A stretch of DNA of 64,000 nucleotides from an uncultured cyanobacterium. GTDB taxonomy: Bacteria > Cyanobacteriota > Cyanobacteriia > Cyanobacteriales > Nostocaceae. The stretch is taken from NCBI GenBank assembly GCA_903848645.1, contig CAINGU010000098.1, forward strand, positions 1 to 64,000, in the 5' to 3' direction. Below are positions 42,795 to 51,942 of this stretch, one piece after another. A program made the translations under genes and the position numbers. The notes under the pieces are model-generated. The model searched no databases and was not told the origin of the DNA. It saw only the letters and a list, made by a program, of their open reading frames with translations. Position 1 is the stretch's first letter, and each line of letters opens with the position of its first letter.

Positions 42795-43898
42795 ATGTCT
42801 ATTCCGAAAAAATATCGAATTTTATCTGTTGATGATTCTAAGGACAATCTCATGTTAGTGCAAACACTTTTAGAAAGCGAGGAATACAATATTGATTCAG
42901 TTACTAATGGTGAAACAGCTTTAGAAAAAGTAGCAGAATCACCTCCGGATCTAATTATTTTAGATGTAATGATGCCAGGAATAAACGGTTATGAAGTCAC
43001 ACGACGGATTCGGAATAATGCGGAAATAAACTATATTCCGATTTTGCTAATTACAGCTTTTCCTGAATCTAGTCTTGTCGAAGGTTTAGATATTGGTGCT
43101 GATGATTTTATTCGCAAACCATTTAATATAGAAGAACTATTAGCAAGAGTGCGCTCTCTTCTAAGATTAAAGCACAGTATTGACGAACAGGAAAAAATGC
43201 TGCGACAGCGAGAAGATTTTGTTTCTCGTCTTACCCATGATTTACGCACACCTATGGTAGCTGCTGATCGAATGCTGAATTTATTTTTGCAAGAAGTCTT
43301 TTGCCCGATTTCTCCAGAAATGAAACAAGCGATTAATATGATGATTCGTAGTAATCATAATCTCCTGGAAATGGTTAATACCTTACTAGAAGTTTACCGT
43401 TTTGAAGCTGGAAAAAAAACCCTCAACTATGAACAATGTAACTTAACAGCAATTGCGACTGAAGTAGTAGGGGAACTAACTCCCTTGGCACTTGAGAAAA
43501 ACTTAATTGTCAGATTAGATATTAGTACAGAAAATCATGGGGGAATTGTTAACGCTGATCGGTTAGAATTACGACGAGTATTCAATAATTTAATCGGTAA
43601 TGCCATTAAATTTACCGATACAGGTAGCATAGAAATCCGCATTTTTGAAACCTCATCTCCAACTAATCATCCTAGTGAAGTAATCATCCAAGTGCAAGAT
43701 ACAGGTTATGGCATTGCTGAGGAAGATCAAGGAACAATTTTTGAGCGATTTCGTCAAAGTAGGAATGAAAGAGCCGGTAGTGGTTTAGGACTACATCTTT
43801 CACAACGCATTGTTGAAGCACACGGTGGTAAAATAGAACTTTCCTCGGAACTTGGGAAAGGAAGCATATTCACAGTTAAACTACCTAAAATAACTTGA
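42795..43898 (+). CDS. Receiver - histidine kinase hybrid (N-terminal receiver)
   Basis: A 367-residue cytoplasmic protein. The receiver (1-125) has SVDDSKDNLMLV, the phosphoacceptor in LIILDVMMPGINGYEV, LLITAFPE and FIRKPFNI. A short linker leads to the H box LTHDLRTPMVAADR with H148, then a HATPase with RVFNNLIGNAIKFTDT, DTGYGIAEED and GSGLGLHLSQRIVE. It has the same plan as its upstream neighbour, but the two are not close duplicates. It begins 28 bp past the MITE-like element. Convergent with the 44007 receiver gene. Confidence 0.93.
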   Translation: MSIPKKYRILSVDDSKDNLMLVQTLLESEEYNIDSVTNGETALEKVAESPPDLIILDVMMPGINGYEVTRRIRNNAEINYIPILLITAFPESSLVEGLDIGADDFIRKPFNIEELLARVRSLLRLKHSIDEQEKMLRQREDFVSRLTHDLRTPMVAADRMLNLFLQEVFCPISPEMKQAINMMIRSNHNLLEMVNTLLEVYRFEAGKKTLNYEQCNLTAIATEVVGELTPLALEKNLIVRLDISTENHGGIVNADRLELRRVFNNLIGNAIKFTDTGSIEIRIFETSSPTNHPSEVIIQVQDTGYGIAEEDQGTIFERFRQSRNERAGSGLGLHLSQRIVEAHGGKIELSSELGKGSIFTVKLPKIT

Positions 43899-44006
43899 TG
43901 ACGATGAATACAGTAGAATTCACCAGTCAGCAGTATTTTTGTGAAAATTTTGTATTTCATGTACCTAGCACCAACAACGACTTGCAAACCTGTTCCCTAT
44001 TCCTGC

Positions 44007-44453
44007 CTATACTTCCAAAACCGGACATAGATCAAATTTTCTATCTAGTAACCGATGAATAATTGCTTCTAATTCTTCAATCATATAAGGTTTACTGATG
44101 TAATCATCAAAACCAGCATTGAGAATAAGTTTTTGATCTTCACTTCCAGCTAAAACCGTCATAGCCACCACAGGGATATGACAAGTTAATGAATCTCCCT
44201 TGAGAAGTTGAATCACATCTAAGCCACTCATACCAGGTAAAAAAATATTCAATAAAATTAAATCAGGTTGATACTCCTTAGCCACAAATACCGTTTTTGA
44301 ACTTTCTTTTTGACAAATAGACCGATAACCAAGTAAATCTAGGGTATAACTCATTAGCAGTAGGCTATCATCATGATTTTCTACTGCTAAAATCAAAGGC
44401 TGTTGATGTTTTTGGCGTTTTTTATCACTCATGAATGAATGTGCTAGATACAT
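44007..44453 (-). CDS. Receiver-domain protein with Asn at the phosphoacceptor site
   Basis: About 148 residues from the ATG at 44453, which has GGAG five bases upstream; a longer frame opens at 44504. The receiver fold is complete: LILAVENHDDSLLLM (acidic Glu/Asp pair), Thr in VVAMTVLAG, Lys in DDYISKPYM. The phosphoacceptor is Asn rather than Asp, in DLILLNIFLPGMSG. Such pseudo-receivers usually cannot be phosphorylated and act by constitutive binding. It ends 109 bp from the convergent receiver-kinase gene. It may be a partner for either hybrid kinase; that is inference. Confidence 0.88.
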   Translation of the reverse strand: MYLAHSFMSDKKRQKHQQPLILAVENHDDSLLLMSYTLDLLGYRSICQKESSKTVFVAKEYQPDLILLNIFLPGMSGLDVIQLLKGDSLTCHIPVVAMTVLAGSEDQKLILNAGFDDYISKPYMIEELEAIIHRLLDRKFDLCPVLEV

Positions 44454-44458
44454 CTCTT

Positions 44459-44462
44459 CTCC
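44459..44462 (-). promoter_or_regulatory. Ribosome site fixing the start at 44453
   Basis: GGAG followed by AAGAG and ATG. It decides between three in-frame ATG codons (44504, 44453, 44432). Confidence 0.55.
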
Positions 44463-44747
44463 AGAGTAGTTAATAGGGAGTAGTCGGTTTTTCACAAGCA
44501 GCACAACACGAACCCATAAGTCCTCATTGGTTGTTTATCCTCACCAATTTGAACAGGAAATAAAAATCCAGTTTTAATACTTTTAGCAGATATATTTTGA
44601 TTATATGCAAAACTGTCAATAAATTTATTTACAAAAATCAACAAATTCAGAACTCTCACTTCTCTGAAACATAGGGTTTCTTGTTGTTATTACTATAAGT
44701 ATTCTGACTAATGGCTACTGACTAAATTTTAGACTAGGGTTAACAAT

Positions 44748-44770
44748 TAAAAATTAAAAATTAAAAATTA
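44748..44770. repeat. STRR heptamer AATTAAA x 3
   Basis: About three tandem copies of AATTAAA with a partial fourth. Confidence 0.8.
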
Positions 44771-44992
44771 AGAAAGCAGATTGTATAAGCTTTTCAGGGA
44801 TTTTTAATGGTTCGTTGATTTACGCCGTTGTGTACTAGAATGTGAAGTATCTCAATGATTATTGCTCAAGCAACCAAATAATGAGTACAATAGTTGACAC
44901 AACTTCCTTTTATGTAATACATTGTACTATATGAATGGATGTAACAAAAAAAATGTGCATCATTGCCTGTCTCAGCAAAGAATAATTTGACT

Positions 44993-46195
44993 ATGGATTT
45001 TGACTATTTCAGAACTAACGAAAGTAATAACACCAATAAGAACTTTCAAAACTTGCTCTCTAGTGGCTGGCGGCCATTTCATAGAGATTTTGATTGGGAA
45101 TATTTCGGAAAAATTTTATTCCATGATACCCAGGAATTAACCCAAAAAAGCATTAATCTAGCTAGTTATTATGCAGATGCTTTGGCGAGAAAAGAGTATG
45201 CTTGGTGGGCAAATATTTTAAATTTAGCTTCAGATTATACCCGTGGTGAATTCCAAAAATATTGGAATTATATCACCCCAGATATGCTCACCCCAGAACA
45301 CCGCCACAAAGACTTTTTGACCACAGAAACACCTCTTGTCCAATTTGTCAGCCGTAATAGTATTCCTATTGATTATGTGCTGAATCTTTTGCAAGAAATT
45401 ACTGTTTTACGAGTTTTAAAATTATTAGAACGTCCTGATATTATTACTCAATATTACTCAGAAAGAGACTTTTATTTTCCAGTTGAAAAATTTGTGAACT
45501 GGGAACGATTGGATGTGGTGAATACAGTTTATGCTTACTGGTCAGAACATGATCTTTGGTTACAAATTGAAGCCTATGAAAGGGGAAGAAGGAATTATAC
45601 TTTAATGGCTAAAAATATGAAGCCATTAATTAATAAAGCAACTTATGATTTAGCTGTAATGCTGAGTGGATATCAAAGTCGTGTAGGGAGAGTTCATAGC
45701 CAGTATCCATTGCGGACATTTCCCCAAGACATTCAAGATTTTACTGACTTAGTTCAACAAACAATTTTAGATCAAAATCAATTAGCAGTTGTAGTACATG
45801 GCGCACCAGGTACAGGAAAAACAGCATGGACACAAAGTGTTGCTAAAGAAATTCTTGTCCCTTTAGGATATGTAATTTTCATTTTAGATCATGATGCCAT
45901 TACTAACTTTGTTCCCCCCACATATTTAGAAAGGATTTGTATTATCATCAATGAAGCTGATAATTTAGCTCAAGATCGAGCTTCAGAAGTAGCACAATAT
46001 AACAATAAAACTGAGCATATTTTAGCTTTATTAGATGGGACATTATACCAAAGTGTAATTGATGAGTCTGGCATTCAAATGCAACAGAAATTAGTAATCT
46101 TAATGACTTGTAATACCACAGAAAGATTAGATCCAGCGATGTTACGTAAAGGTAGAGTAGACTTAATGTGTGAGTTTATCAAGAAATTTGTCTAA
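44993..46195 (+). CDS. AAA ATPase with unusual N-terminal domain and NEAD Walker B
   Basis: About 400 residues from the ATG at 44993 (a TTG at 44963 is in frame). Residues 1-240 are helical and rich in Trp/Tyr (GWRPFHRDFDWEYFGKILF, YYADALARKEYAWWANIL), matching no family I know. The ATPase starts near 250: Walker A GAPGTGKT at 270-277, Walker B ICIIINEAD with Asn320 in place of Asp, sensor VILMTCNTTERLDP, and the C-terminal MLRKGRVDL arginine segment as in BCS1/FtsH-like AAA proteins. The protein ends just after this, so the C-terminal lid is minimal. No partner is adjacent; role unknown. Confidence 0.85.
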   Translation: MDFDYFRTNESNNTNKNFQNLLSSGWRPFHRDFDWEYFGKILFHDTQELTQKSINLASYYADALARKEYAWWANILNLASDYTRGEFQKYWNYITPDMLTPEHRHKDFLTTETPLVQFVSRNSIPIDYVLNLLQEITVLRVLKLLERPDIITQYYSERDFYFPVEKFVNWERLDVVNTVYAYWSEHDLWLQIEAYERGRRNYTLMAKNMKPLINKATYDLAVMLSGYQSRVGRVHSQYPLRTFPQDIQDFTDLVQQTILDQNQLAVVVHGAPGTGKTAWTQSVAKEILVPLGYVIFILDHDAITNFVPPTYLERICIIINEADNLAQDRASEVAQYNNKTEHILALLDGTLYQSVIDESGIQMQQKLVILMTCNTTERLDPAMLRKGRVDLMCEFIKKFV

Positions 46196-46211
46196 TACCA
46201 ATTGAATCACA

Positions 46212-46244
46212 AGATACCTGACTTCTTCAAGAAGTCGGGTATCT
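46212..46244. repeat. Palindromic hairpin repeat after the AAA ATPase
   Basis: AGATACCTGACTTCTT and AAGAAGTCGGGTATCT form a 16-bp, nearly perfect stem with a one-base loop. It starts 17 bp after the AAA stop, so it may also stop transcription, although no T run follows. A relative is at 32345-32377. Confidence 0.75.
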
Positions 46245-46274
46245 ACCATAGAACTAATTACTTGGTTCTGTCTA

Positions 46275-46360
46275 GTAGGGTGGGCAATGCCCACCAAAAC
46301 CCCCTACAGTGGGCATTGCCCACCCTACGTACATTTCAAAAATCAAATATTAGTCCTATA
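46275..46360 (+). repeat. Inverted repeat arm 1 flanking the aromatic amino acid permease
   Basis: A hairpin made of GTAGGGTGGGCAATGCCCAC and its complement (46275-46294 with 46309-46328), followed by TACATTTCAAAAATCAAATA and TTAGTCCTATA. The same elements occur in inverted order at 47948-48034, on the other side of the permease gene. Confidence 0.88.
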
Positions 46361-46371
46361 GTTTTAAAATA

Positions 46372-47685
46372 ATGAGTAAACAAGAAAAACCAGATCAACA
46401 ACCAGTAACGCGATTATTTTCTCACCTGGAATTTGATGGAAATAAATTGCAACATCAACCGGGTAGTGTTTTAGGAAATACAGCTTTAATTGCGGGAACT
46501 ACTGTTGGTGCGGGGATTCTTGGATTACCTGCGGTAACTTTACCATCAGGGATTATACCATCTACAATCTTACTCATTACCGTATGGCTTTATACTTTAA
46601 TTTCCGGTTTATTAATTGCGGAAGTGACTTTAAATTTGATGCGAGTTGAGGGTATTCCCCATTTAGGTTTATTGGCAATCATAGAAAAGATTCTTGGTAA
46701 ATTGGGAGCGAGAATTGCCGGAATTGCCTATATATTTAACCACTATGCTCTCTTAGTGGCATATATGACCGAAGGTGGGGAAGTTTTAAGCACAACAGTT
46801 AGTCAAGTTTGGAAATTAGACAATCTTTTACCTCACTGGGTAGGAACAGTCAGTTTTTTTCTATTATTTGGAAGCATGATGTATTGGGTAAAAGATCAGT
46901 TAATTGAGAAATTAAACGAAATATTTATCATTATTTTGATAACTGCTTTCCTGGGTTTATTATTATTAGGAGTAAGCCAAGTCCAAAGCACTCAATTTTT
47001 AGTGCAAAATTGGCAAGCTATTGGTAGTTCTATTGCGGTTATGTATGTAGCCATGTTCTTCCATAGTATTATTCCCCTGGTTGTCACTCAATTGGAAGGA
47101 GACATTCCCAAAATTCGACAATCTATTATTATTGGTTCTGTGATTCCGCTACTAATGTTTTTAGCTTGGAATGCCGTTATTTTAGGCTGTATGACTCCAG
47201 ATATTTTACAGCATAATATTGGGAATGAGAGGATATTTGATCCACTACAAATCCTGCGAACCGGTCGCTCTGGAGACTTGTTTGCGATGTTATTATCAAT
47301 TTTTTCTGAATTTGCAATTGTCACATCATTTATTGGTATTACCTACGGCTTGGCAGATTTTTTTAAAGATATTTCTGTGATTACCAAAAGTGAAATTTCT
47401 CGTTTACCTCTCTATTCTTTGGTATTCCTTCCACCTTTAAGTTTAGGAACATTTAACCCCACCATCTTTTTTCAGGCACTAGAATACACAGGTACATTTA
47501 GTGTTTCCATTTTAGGAGGAATTATGCCAGCCTTGATGCGTTGGAAACAAAGTCAAACACCGGAATTTGTAAATAGCAACTATCAAACCCTAGTTCCGGG
47601 GGGGAAAATAACATTAATCTTCATAATTATGGGAGCAATATATTTGATAGGTAGACAATTTTTTTCCATATATTTTCATATATAA
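46372..47685 (+). CDS. Aromatic amino acid (Trp/Tyr) permease family transporter
   Basis: A 437-residue inner membrane protein with about 11 helices. The Trp_Tyr_perm family start is clear: GSVLGNTALIAGTTVGAGIL followed by GLPAVTLPSG. FFHSIIPLVVTQLEGD and LADFFKD are further family features. It probably imports tryptophan or tyrosine with a proton; the specific substrate is not certain. The gene is bracketed by inverted repeats (46275-46360 and 47948-48034), with its ATG 11 bp from arm 1. The arm probably supplies part of the leader. Confidence 0.9.
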   Translation: MSKQEKPDQQPVTRLFSHLEFDGNKLQHQPGSVLGNTALIAGTTVGAGILGLPAVTLPSGIIPSTILLITVWLYTLISGLLIAEVTLNLMRVEGIPHLGLLAIIEKILGKLGARIAGIAYIFNHYALLVAYMTEGGEVLSTTVSQVWKLDNLLPHWVGTVSFFLLFGSMMYWVKDQLIEKLNEIFIIILITAFLGLLLLGVSQVQSTQFLVQNWQAIGSSIAVMYVAMFFHSIIPLVVTQLEGDIPKIRQSIIIGSVIPLLMFLAWNAVILGCMTPDILQHNIGNERIFDPLQILRTGRSGDLFAMLLSIFSEFAIVTSFIGITYGLADFFKDISVITKSEISRLPLYSLVFLPPLSLGTFNPTIFFQALEYTGTFSVSILGGIMPALMRWKQSQTPEFVNSNYQTLVPGGKITLIFIIMGAIYLIGRQFFSIYFHI

Positions 47686-47763
47686 ATTATAAAAAGCTAA
47701 TGGAGTTTGGTTAGTTGATCATGTACCTTATCAATATTTACAAATAATAAAAACTGAATAAAA

Positions 47764-47792
47764 CCTCTCTTATCGGGTAATGACAAGAGAGG
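47764..47792. terminator. Candidate terminator hairpin after the permease
   Basis: CCTCTCTT and AAGAGAGG (8-bp stem, 13-base loop), about 80 bp after the stop. No clear T run follows, so it may be an intrinsic terminator or a processing hairpin. Confidence 0.4.
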
Positions 47793-47947
47793 ATTTGGAG
47801 CTAAAGTCCGGTAGGGTAATCGGGCTATTTAATATTTAATATTTATAGTGCTTGAATCCAGTCCCCCCTAAGATATATAAATTGATGATTATCCTCTTTA
47901 ATTAGTATCATTTGCGAATGAATTTATAAAAAAATCCCTTGCTTGTA

Positions 47948-48034
47948 TATAGGACTAATATTTGATTTTTGAAATATACGTAGGGTGGGCAATGCCCACC
48001 GGAGGGGGATTTTGGTGGGCATTGCCCACCCTAC
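47948..48034 (-). repeat. Inverted repeat arm 2 flanking the aromatic amino acid permease
   Basis: Inverted copy of arm 1: TATAGGACTAA, TTTGATTTTTGAAATATACG, then the GTAGGGTGGGCAATGCCCACC hairpin (47980-48000 with 48014-48034). The unique arm part (about 32 bp) differs from arm 1 at one visible position. Confidence 0.88.
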
Positions 48035-48282
48035 ACTACTTAAAATCTTTCAAATATCATTTATGATTCCTATAGTACAAACAAAGGGATGTGCTATTAA
48101 AGTTCGTCAGGTGATTGGAATATTTAATTATTTAGTATTTATTGGGTGTATATTGATTCCTCCATTGGGTAGATAAAAATTTGTGAATTAAACATATTTT
48201 TGTATATTTTACCACTAGGAAAATAATTCGTAATTTGTAATTCGTAATTATTTTCCTCAATACGCACTGAACAAAACCAGTA

Positions 48283-49374
48283 TTAATCAGGTTGTGTATA
48301 GGTTGAAAAAGCTTCTGGAAAACCTAACTCCTCATATACAGCTAATGTTTCTTGATGTACACGGGTAACATTTAACCATTCTAAATTTTCCTGCGCCCGC
48401 TGTTGCCATTGCTGAAGTGTATCTGTATTACTCAAAAGTTTAATTAATGCTTCAGCTAATTTATGAATGTTCTGCGCCGGAACTAATATCCCCGCCTTCC
48501 CATGATCCAAGGCCTCTGGGATGCCGTCTACCTCAGTAGCCACAATCGCCGCCCCTGCTTCCCGCGCTTCTGAAAGCACCAAGGGGCAGGGGTCACGGTG
48601 GGAAGCTAAGACAAAAATATCACAGGCTAGTAAGTAACGTTGCGGTTCGGGCTGAAACCCTTCAAAATGAATTTGATTACTGATAGCCGTTGCTTGGGCT
48701 TGAGACTCAAATATTTGTTTATCTGGTCCATTTCCTACCAGATATAAATGGGCTGCAGGAAAATCTTGAGCAACTTCCTCAAAAGCAGCAATTAACTCAG
48801 CAATGCCTTTCCGCTTATACATTCCTGCCACAGTAATAATTGCTGGATGCTGTAAACTTGAAAGTTGATAATCTGATATTTTCCGAGTGCGAGGACTACC
48901 CAAAGTCCCATTACAAATTACCCGTAATTTCTGTTCAGGAATTCCCCGTTTTACCATCGAATTTTTGACAGCTTTGCTCACAGCAATTACTCGGTCAGCT
49001 AAACCCATCAATACACTACTACGTTGAAATTCATTATGGACAGTAGCCACTAAACTATATCTATTTATCCATCTCAACGCACTGGCTAAAACTACACCAG
49101 TCATCATGTGAGCATGAACTATATCTGGTTGAAATTCCTGGACAATTTGCCGATAAGCTACCCCAGCCTTAATCATCTTTATTGGCTGGCGATTTTGATC
49201 TATTGTGTAGTGTTTAACACCAAATTTATTTAATAATTTTTCGTATTCTCCCCCCGCTGAAATTACCGCCACATCTTCACCAGATTGGGATTGTAAACAA
49301 GCCAAATCCACAGCTACATTGACAATACCATTACCGATTTCTTGGACATGATTCAATATATGTATGATTCGCAT
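48283..49374 (-). CDS. Glycosyltransferase family 4 protein
   Basis: About 363 residues from the ATG at 49374 (MRIIHILNHVQEIGNG); an ATG seven codons earlier is in frame. GT-B features are PDIVHAHMMTGVVLASALRW, VATVHNEFQRSSVLMGLADR, IITVAGMYKRKGIAELIAAF, and the donor site DPCPLVLSEAREAGAAIVAT. It is cytoplasmic and probably adds a sugar to a cell-surface glycan or lipid. It stands alone and shares no close sequence with the GT4 at 25839. Confidence 0.9.
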   Translation of the reverse strand: MRIIHILNHVQEIGNGIVNVAVDLACLQSQSGEDVAVISAGGEYEKLLNKFGVKHYTIDQNRQPIKMIKAGVAYRQIVQEFQPDIVHAHMMTGVVLASALRWINRYSLVATVHNEFQRSSVLMGLADRVIAVSKAVKNSMVKRGIPEQKLRVICNGTLGSPRTRKISDYQLSSLQHPAIITVAGMYKRKGIAELIAAFEEVAQDFPAAHLYLVGNGPDKQIFESQAQATAISNQIHFEGFQPEPQRYLLACDIFVLASHRDPCPLVLSEAREAGAAIVATEVDGIPEALDHGKAGILVPAQNIHKLAEALIKLLSNTDTLQQWQQRAQENLEWLNVTRVHQETLAVYEELGFPEAFSTYTQPD

Positions 49375-49898
49375 AACATTAAAAACCTGTATCAATAGTT
49401 AAATTTATTTCATCAAATCAAGATAAATAATATACTAATCAGTAGTTAATTTCTAAAACTTTTGTTTCATAAGTAACTAAGAATTTCAGGTTATTCTCAT
49501 TAACTTGGTAACTACTGTATCTATATATTTTAGTCTTTTTGATAAGTTCTGTTCATCATATATATAAATATGTCATTCTGTCTGTAATTCAAGAAACAGA
49601 TATTCAACATAATTTTGAATAGTCAAATTATCCAAAATTATTTATCACTATTCACCGCTTTTTACTTTGATTCCGCATCTTTCTAGATTTTTGTCATAAT
49701 GTGAAAATCTCATTGCTAAATTGTCCTAACCCACAGCGCATTTCATCTAATTGAATTACACCTGTAGCGGGCAAGATGCCCGCACCACAAGAGTTTTATT
49801 ATTAATATTTGTACCTCAGTTACCTGCAATCTGCTGTAGCATTAATACTCATAGCTTGTAATTTTGGGGTGCGGGACAAAAACCCCCGCTCCAAAAAA
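49375..49898. other. Intergenic region with dispersed repeat copy 2
   Basis: 524 bp, AT-rich. It contains the inverted copy of the GCGGGC hairpin repeat (49766-49817) and a GC-rich hairpin just after the pdxH stop (about 49869-49893, GGAGCGGG with CCCGCACC on the minus strand), which may act as a terminator. No gene is seen. Confidence 0.5.
49766..49817 (-). repeat. Dispersed repeat, copy 2 (inverted relative to 25560)
   Basis: It reads AGCGGGCAAGATGCCCGCA, CCACAAGAGTTT, then TTTGTACCTC, the inverse of the elements at 25560-25611. Confidence 0.75.
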
Positions 49899-50543
49899 TC
49901 AAGGTGATAACCGCTTAATTTTCCAACTACCATCATCTAAACGGGTATATAATAGGCGATCATGTAAACGACTTGATCTTCCTTGCCAAAATTCAATTTC
50001 CTCGGGAATGACTCGAAAACCACCCCAATGAGGAGGACGAGGAACTTCCTGATTTTGATATGTGCGCTGGAATTCTTGCAATTGTTGTTCCAAAACTTCC
50101 CTACTGGCAATTACTTCACTTTGATTAGAAGCCCAAGCACCTAAACGACTATATGCAGGACGGATTTCAAAATAGCTATCAGATTGTGCTGAGGAAATTT
50201 TTTCTACAGTACCAACAATTCTTACTTGACGTTCTAGTTCAGCCCACCAAAACACCAAAGCCGCATGGGGATTTACTGAGATTTCTTGTCCTTTTTGACT
50301 GTTGTAATTAGTAAATAAGACAAAACCCTGTTCATCAAAATCCTTCAATAGTACCATTCTTGCCGAAGGCTTGCCATCTGTTGTACAGGTAGCCAAAGTC
50401 ATCGCATTAGGTTCAGGTAGCTGGGCTGCGAGAGACTGACTAAACCAAATTTTAAATTGGATAAAAGGATTGGGGTCAATTTCTTTTTCATTCAAATCTT
50501 GTAAAGTGTAGTCTTTGCGAAGATCCGCGATGCTTTTATCCAT
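49899..50543 (-). CDS. pdxH: Pyridoxamine 5'-phosphate oxidase
   Basis: A 214-residue FMN enzyme of standard length. Features are MDKSIADLRKDYTLQDLNE, DPNPFIQFKIWF, the FMN segment GKPSARMVLLKDFDEQGFVL with FTNYNSQKG, VRIVGTVEKI, SRLGAWASNQSE, PPHWGGFRV, and the C-terminal HDRLLY with WKIKRLSP. It oxidises pyridoxine or pyridoxamine phosphate to PLP with O2. Monocistronic, cytoplasmic. Confidence 0.98.
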   Translation of the reverse strand: MDKSIADLRKDYTLQDLNEKEIDPNPFIQFKIWFSQSLAAQLPEPNAMTLATCTTDGKPSARMVLLKDFDEQGFVLFTNYNSQKGQEISVNPHAALVFWWAELERQVRIVGTVEKISSAQSDSYFEIRPAYSRLGAWASNQSEVIASREVLEQQLQEFQRTYQNQEVPRPPHWGGFRVIPEEIEFWQGRSSRLHDRLLYTRLDDGSWKIKRLSP

Positions 50544-50701
50544 TGTTTTTATTTCCTCTCTATTAGATTAAGCTGATATAAGTATTGGGAAAAATATTTA
50601 TGATCAAAATCAGTAAATCACACCTCTTGTAAAAGTCACTTTTGCAAGAATCAGGAAAAAGTTCAAGGCAAATATTCCCCCCTGCTTATACATTAAATCA
50701 G

Positions 50702-51796
50702 ATGCGCCGTTCCGCTTCTCTGCAAACTCTGTTAATTTATGGACTCAGTGGACCAATTATTGCTCTCAATATCTGGCTACTGTCTGTATTATTTCGTTAT
50801 TTCCAGAATCCGCTAACTATCCTCAGTATCGCTGCTATTCTCGCTTTTTTGCTGAATTACCCCGTCAAGTTATTTGAAAAAGTCAGAATTACCCGCACTC
50901 AAGCAGTAATCATTGTTTTACTACTCACGTTAACTTTGTTTATTGTTCTGGGTGTTACACTTGTACCAATACTAATTGATCAAACTATTCAACTTTTGAA
51001 TAAAATTCCAGATTGGTTAGCGACTAGTCAAGCTAATTTGGATCACCTAGAGAGTTTAGCAAAGCAGCGACGATTATCTATAGATTTAAAACTGGTAACA
51101 TATCAAATTAATGCTAATATTCAGACATTAGTTCAACAAATAGCTTCAGGGGCGGTAGGATTTGCCGGAACGTTATTATCAGGATTATTGAATGTAATAT
51201 TGGTGATTGTTCTAGCTTTTTATATGCTCATATATGGCGATCGCGTTTGGTCTGGACTAGTCAATCTTCTACCATCTAATATTGGTATTCCCTTTAGCAA
51301 GTCCTTGCAGTTAAATTTCCAAAACTTTTTTCTGAGCCAATTGTTGCTAGGACTGTTTATGGTAATCACCCTCACACCCATCTTCTTATTTTTGAGAGTA
51401 CCATTTGCCCTCTTGTTTGCCATTATTATCGGTATTTCTGGGCTTATTCCCGTTGTAGGCGCGACCTTAGGCATTGGTTTAGTGACAATATTGGTATTAA
51501 TCCAAAATTGGTGGTTAGCGTTTCCAGTGGCTACAATGGCCATTATCATGCAGCAAATTAAAGATAATCTCTTAGCTCCAAAATTAATGGGTAATTTCAT
51601 TGGACTCAACCCCTTATGGATTTTTATCGCCATTTTAATGGGTTTTGAAATTGCAGGTTTATTGGGAACACTCGTTGCTGTACCCATTGCTGGGACTATT
51701 AAAGGTACTTTTGATGCCATTAAAAGTAGTAAGCATAGTGATTTTGTTTCCAATTTTCGGGTTAATTACGGCTCAGAATTTGCAGAAGATGAATAA
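50702..51796 (+). CDS. AI-2E family transporter (putative permease)
   Basis: About 364 residues from the ATG at 50702 (MRRSASLQTLLIYGLSGP), chosen as the usual start for cyanobacterial homologues; a TTG at 50642 would add 20 residues. About eight membrane helices are seen, with family features NPLTILSIAAILAFLLNYPV, LLSGLLNVILVIVLAFYML, and VPIAGTIKGTFDAI at the end. The family (UPF0118) includes exporters of varied small molecules; an AI-2 role is not implied. It is followed by scpA. Confidence 0.88.
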   Translation: MRRSASLQTLLIYGLSGPIIALNIWLLSVLFRYFQNPLTILSIAAILAFLLNYPVKLFEKVRITRTQAVIIVLLLTLTLFIVLGVTLVPILIDQTIQLLNKIPDWLATSQANLDHLESLAKQRRLSIDLKLVTYQINANIQTLVQQIASGAVGFAGTLLSGLLNVILVIVLAFYMLIYGDRVWSGLVNLLPSNIGIPFSKSLQLNFQNFFLSQLLLGLFMVITLTPIFLFLRVPFALLFAIIIGISGLIPVVGATLGIGLVTILVLIQNWWLAFPVATMAIIMQQIKDNLLAPKLMGNFIGLNPLWIFIAILMGFEIAGLLGTLVAVPIAGTIKGTFDAIKSSKHSDFVSNFRVNYGSEFAEDE

Positions 51797-51942
51797 GTTA
51801 GTTCGTTGTCAGTTGTCCATTGTCCGCTATCCGTTGTTAGTGGGAACAACTCTTTTCTTATTTATCCTTCTTTCTTCCTTCCTTCCTTTCTTCTTCCTGA
51901 CTCGGTGACTCGGTGACTCCTCGTATATTAAATTTTAAATTA

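Larger units (their letters stand above)
44454..44992. other. Divergent intergenic region
   Basis: About 540 bp between divergent genes. It contains an AATTAAA heptamer array (about 44748-44770) and otherwise AT-rich DNA. No RNA gene was seen. Confidence 0.45.
47686..48282. other. Intergenic region with hairpins, no gene
   Basis: 597 bp. It holds a hairpin at 47764-47792 and repeat arm 2 at 47948-48034. A 63-codon frame at 47985-48176 starts within the repeat and looks like chance. A TTCGTAA-type short repeat lies near 48225-48250. Confidence 0.5.

Noticed and set aside
46275-48034. Reading the bracketed permease as a true composite transposon
   Set aside because: No transposase, no clear target duplication, and the hairpin is a common dispersed repeat; recorded as a finding only.
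47985-48176. 63-codon open frame on the plus strand
   Set aside because: Its first third is the GTAGGGTGGGC hairpin repeat, and no ribosome site or family pattern is seen.
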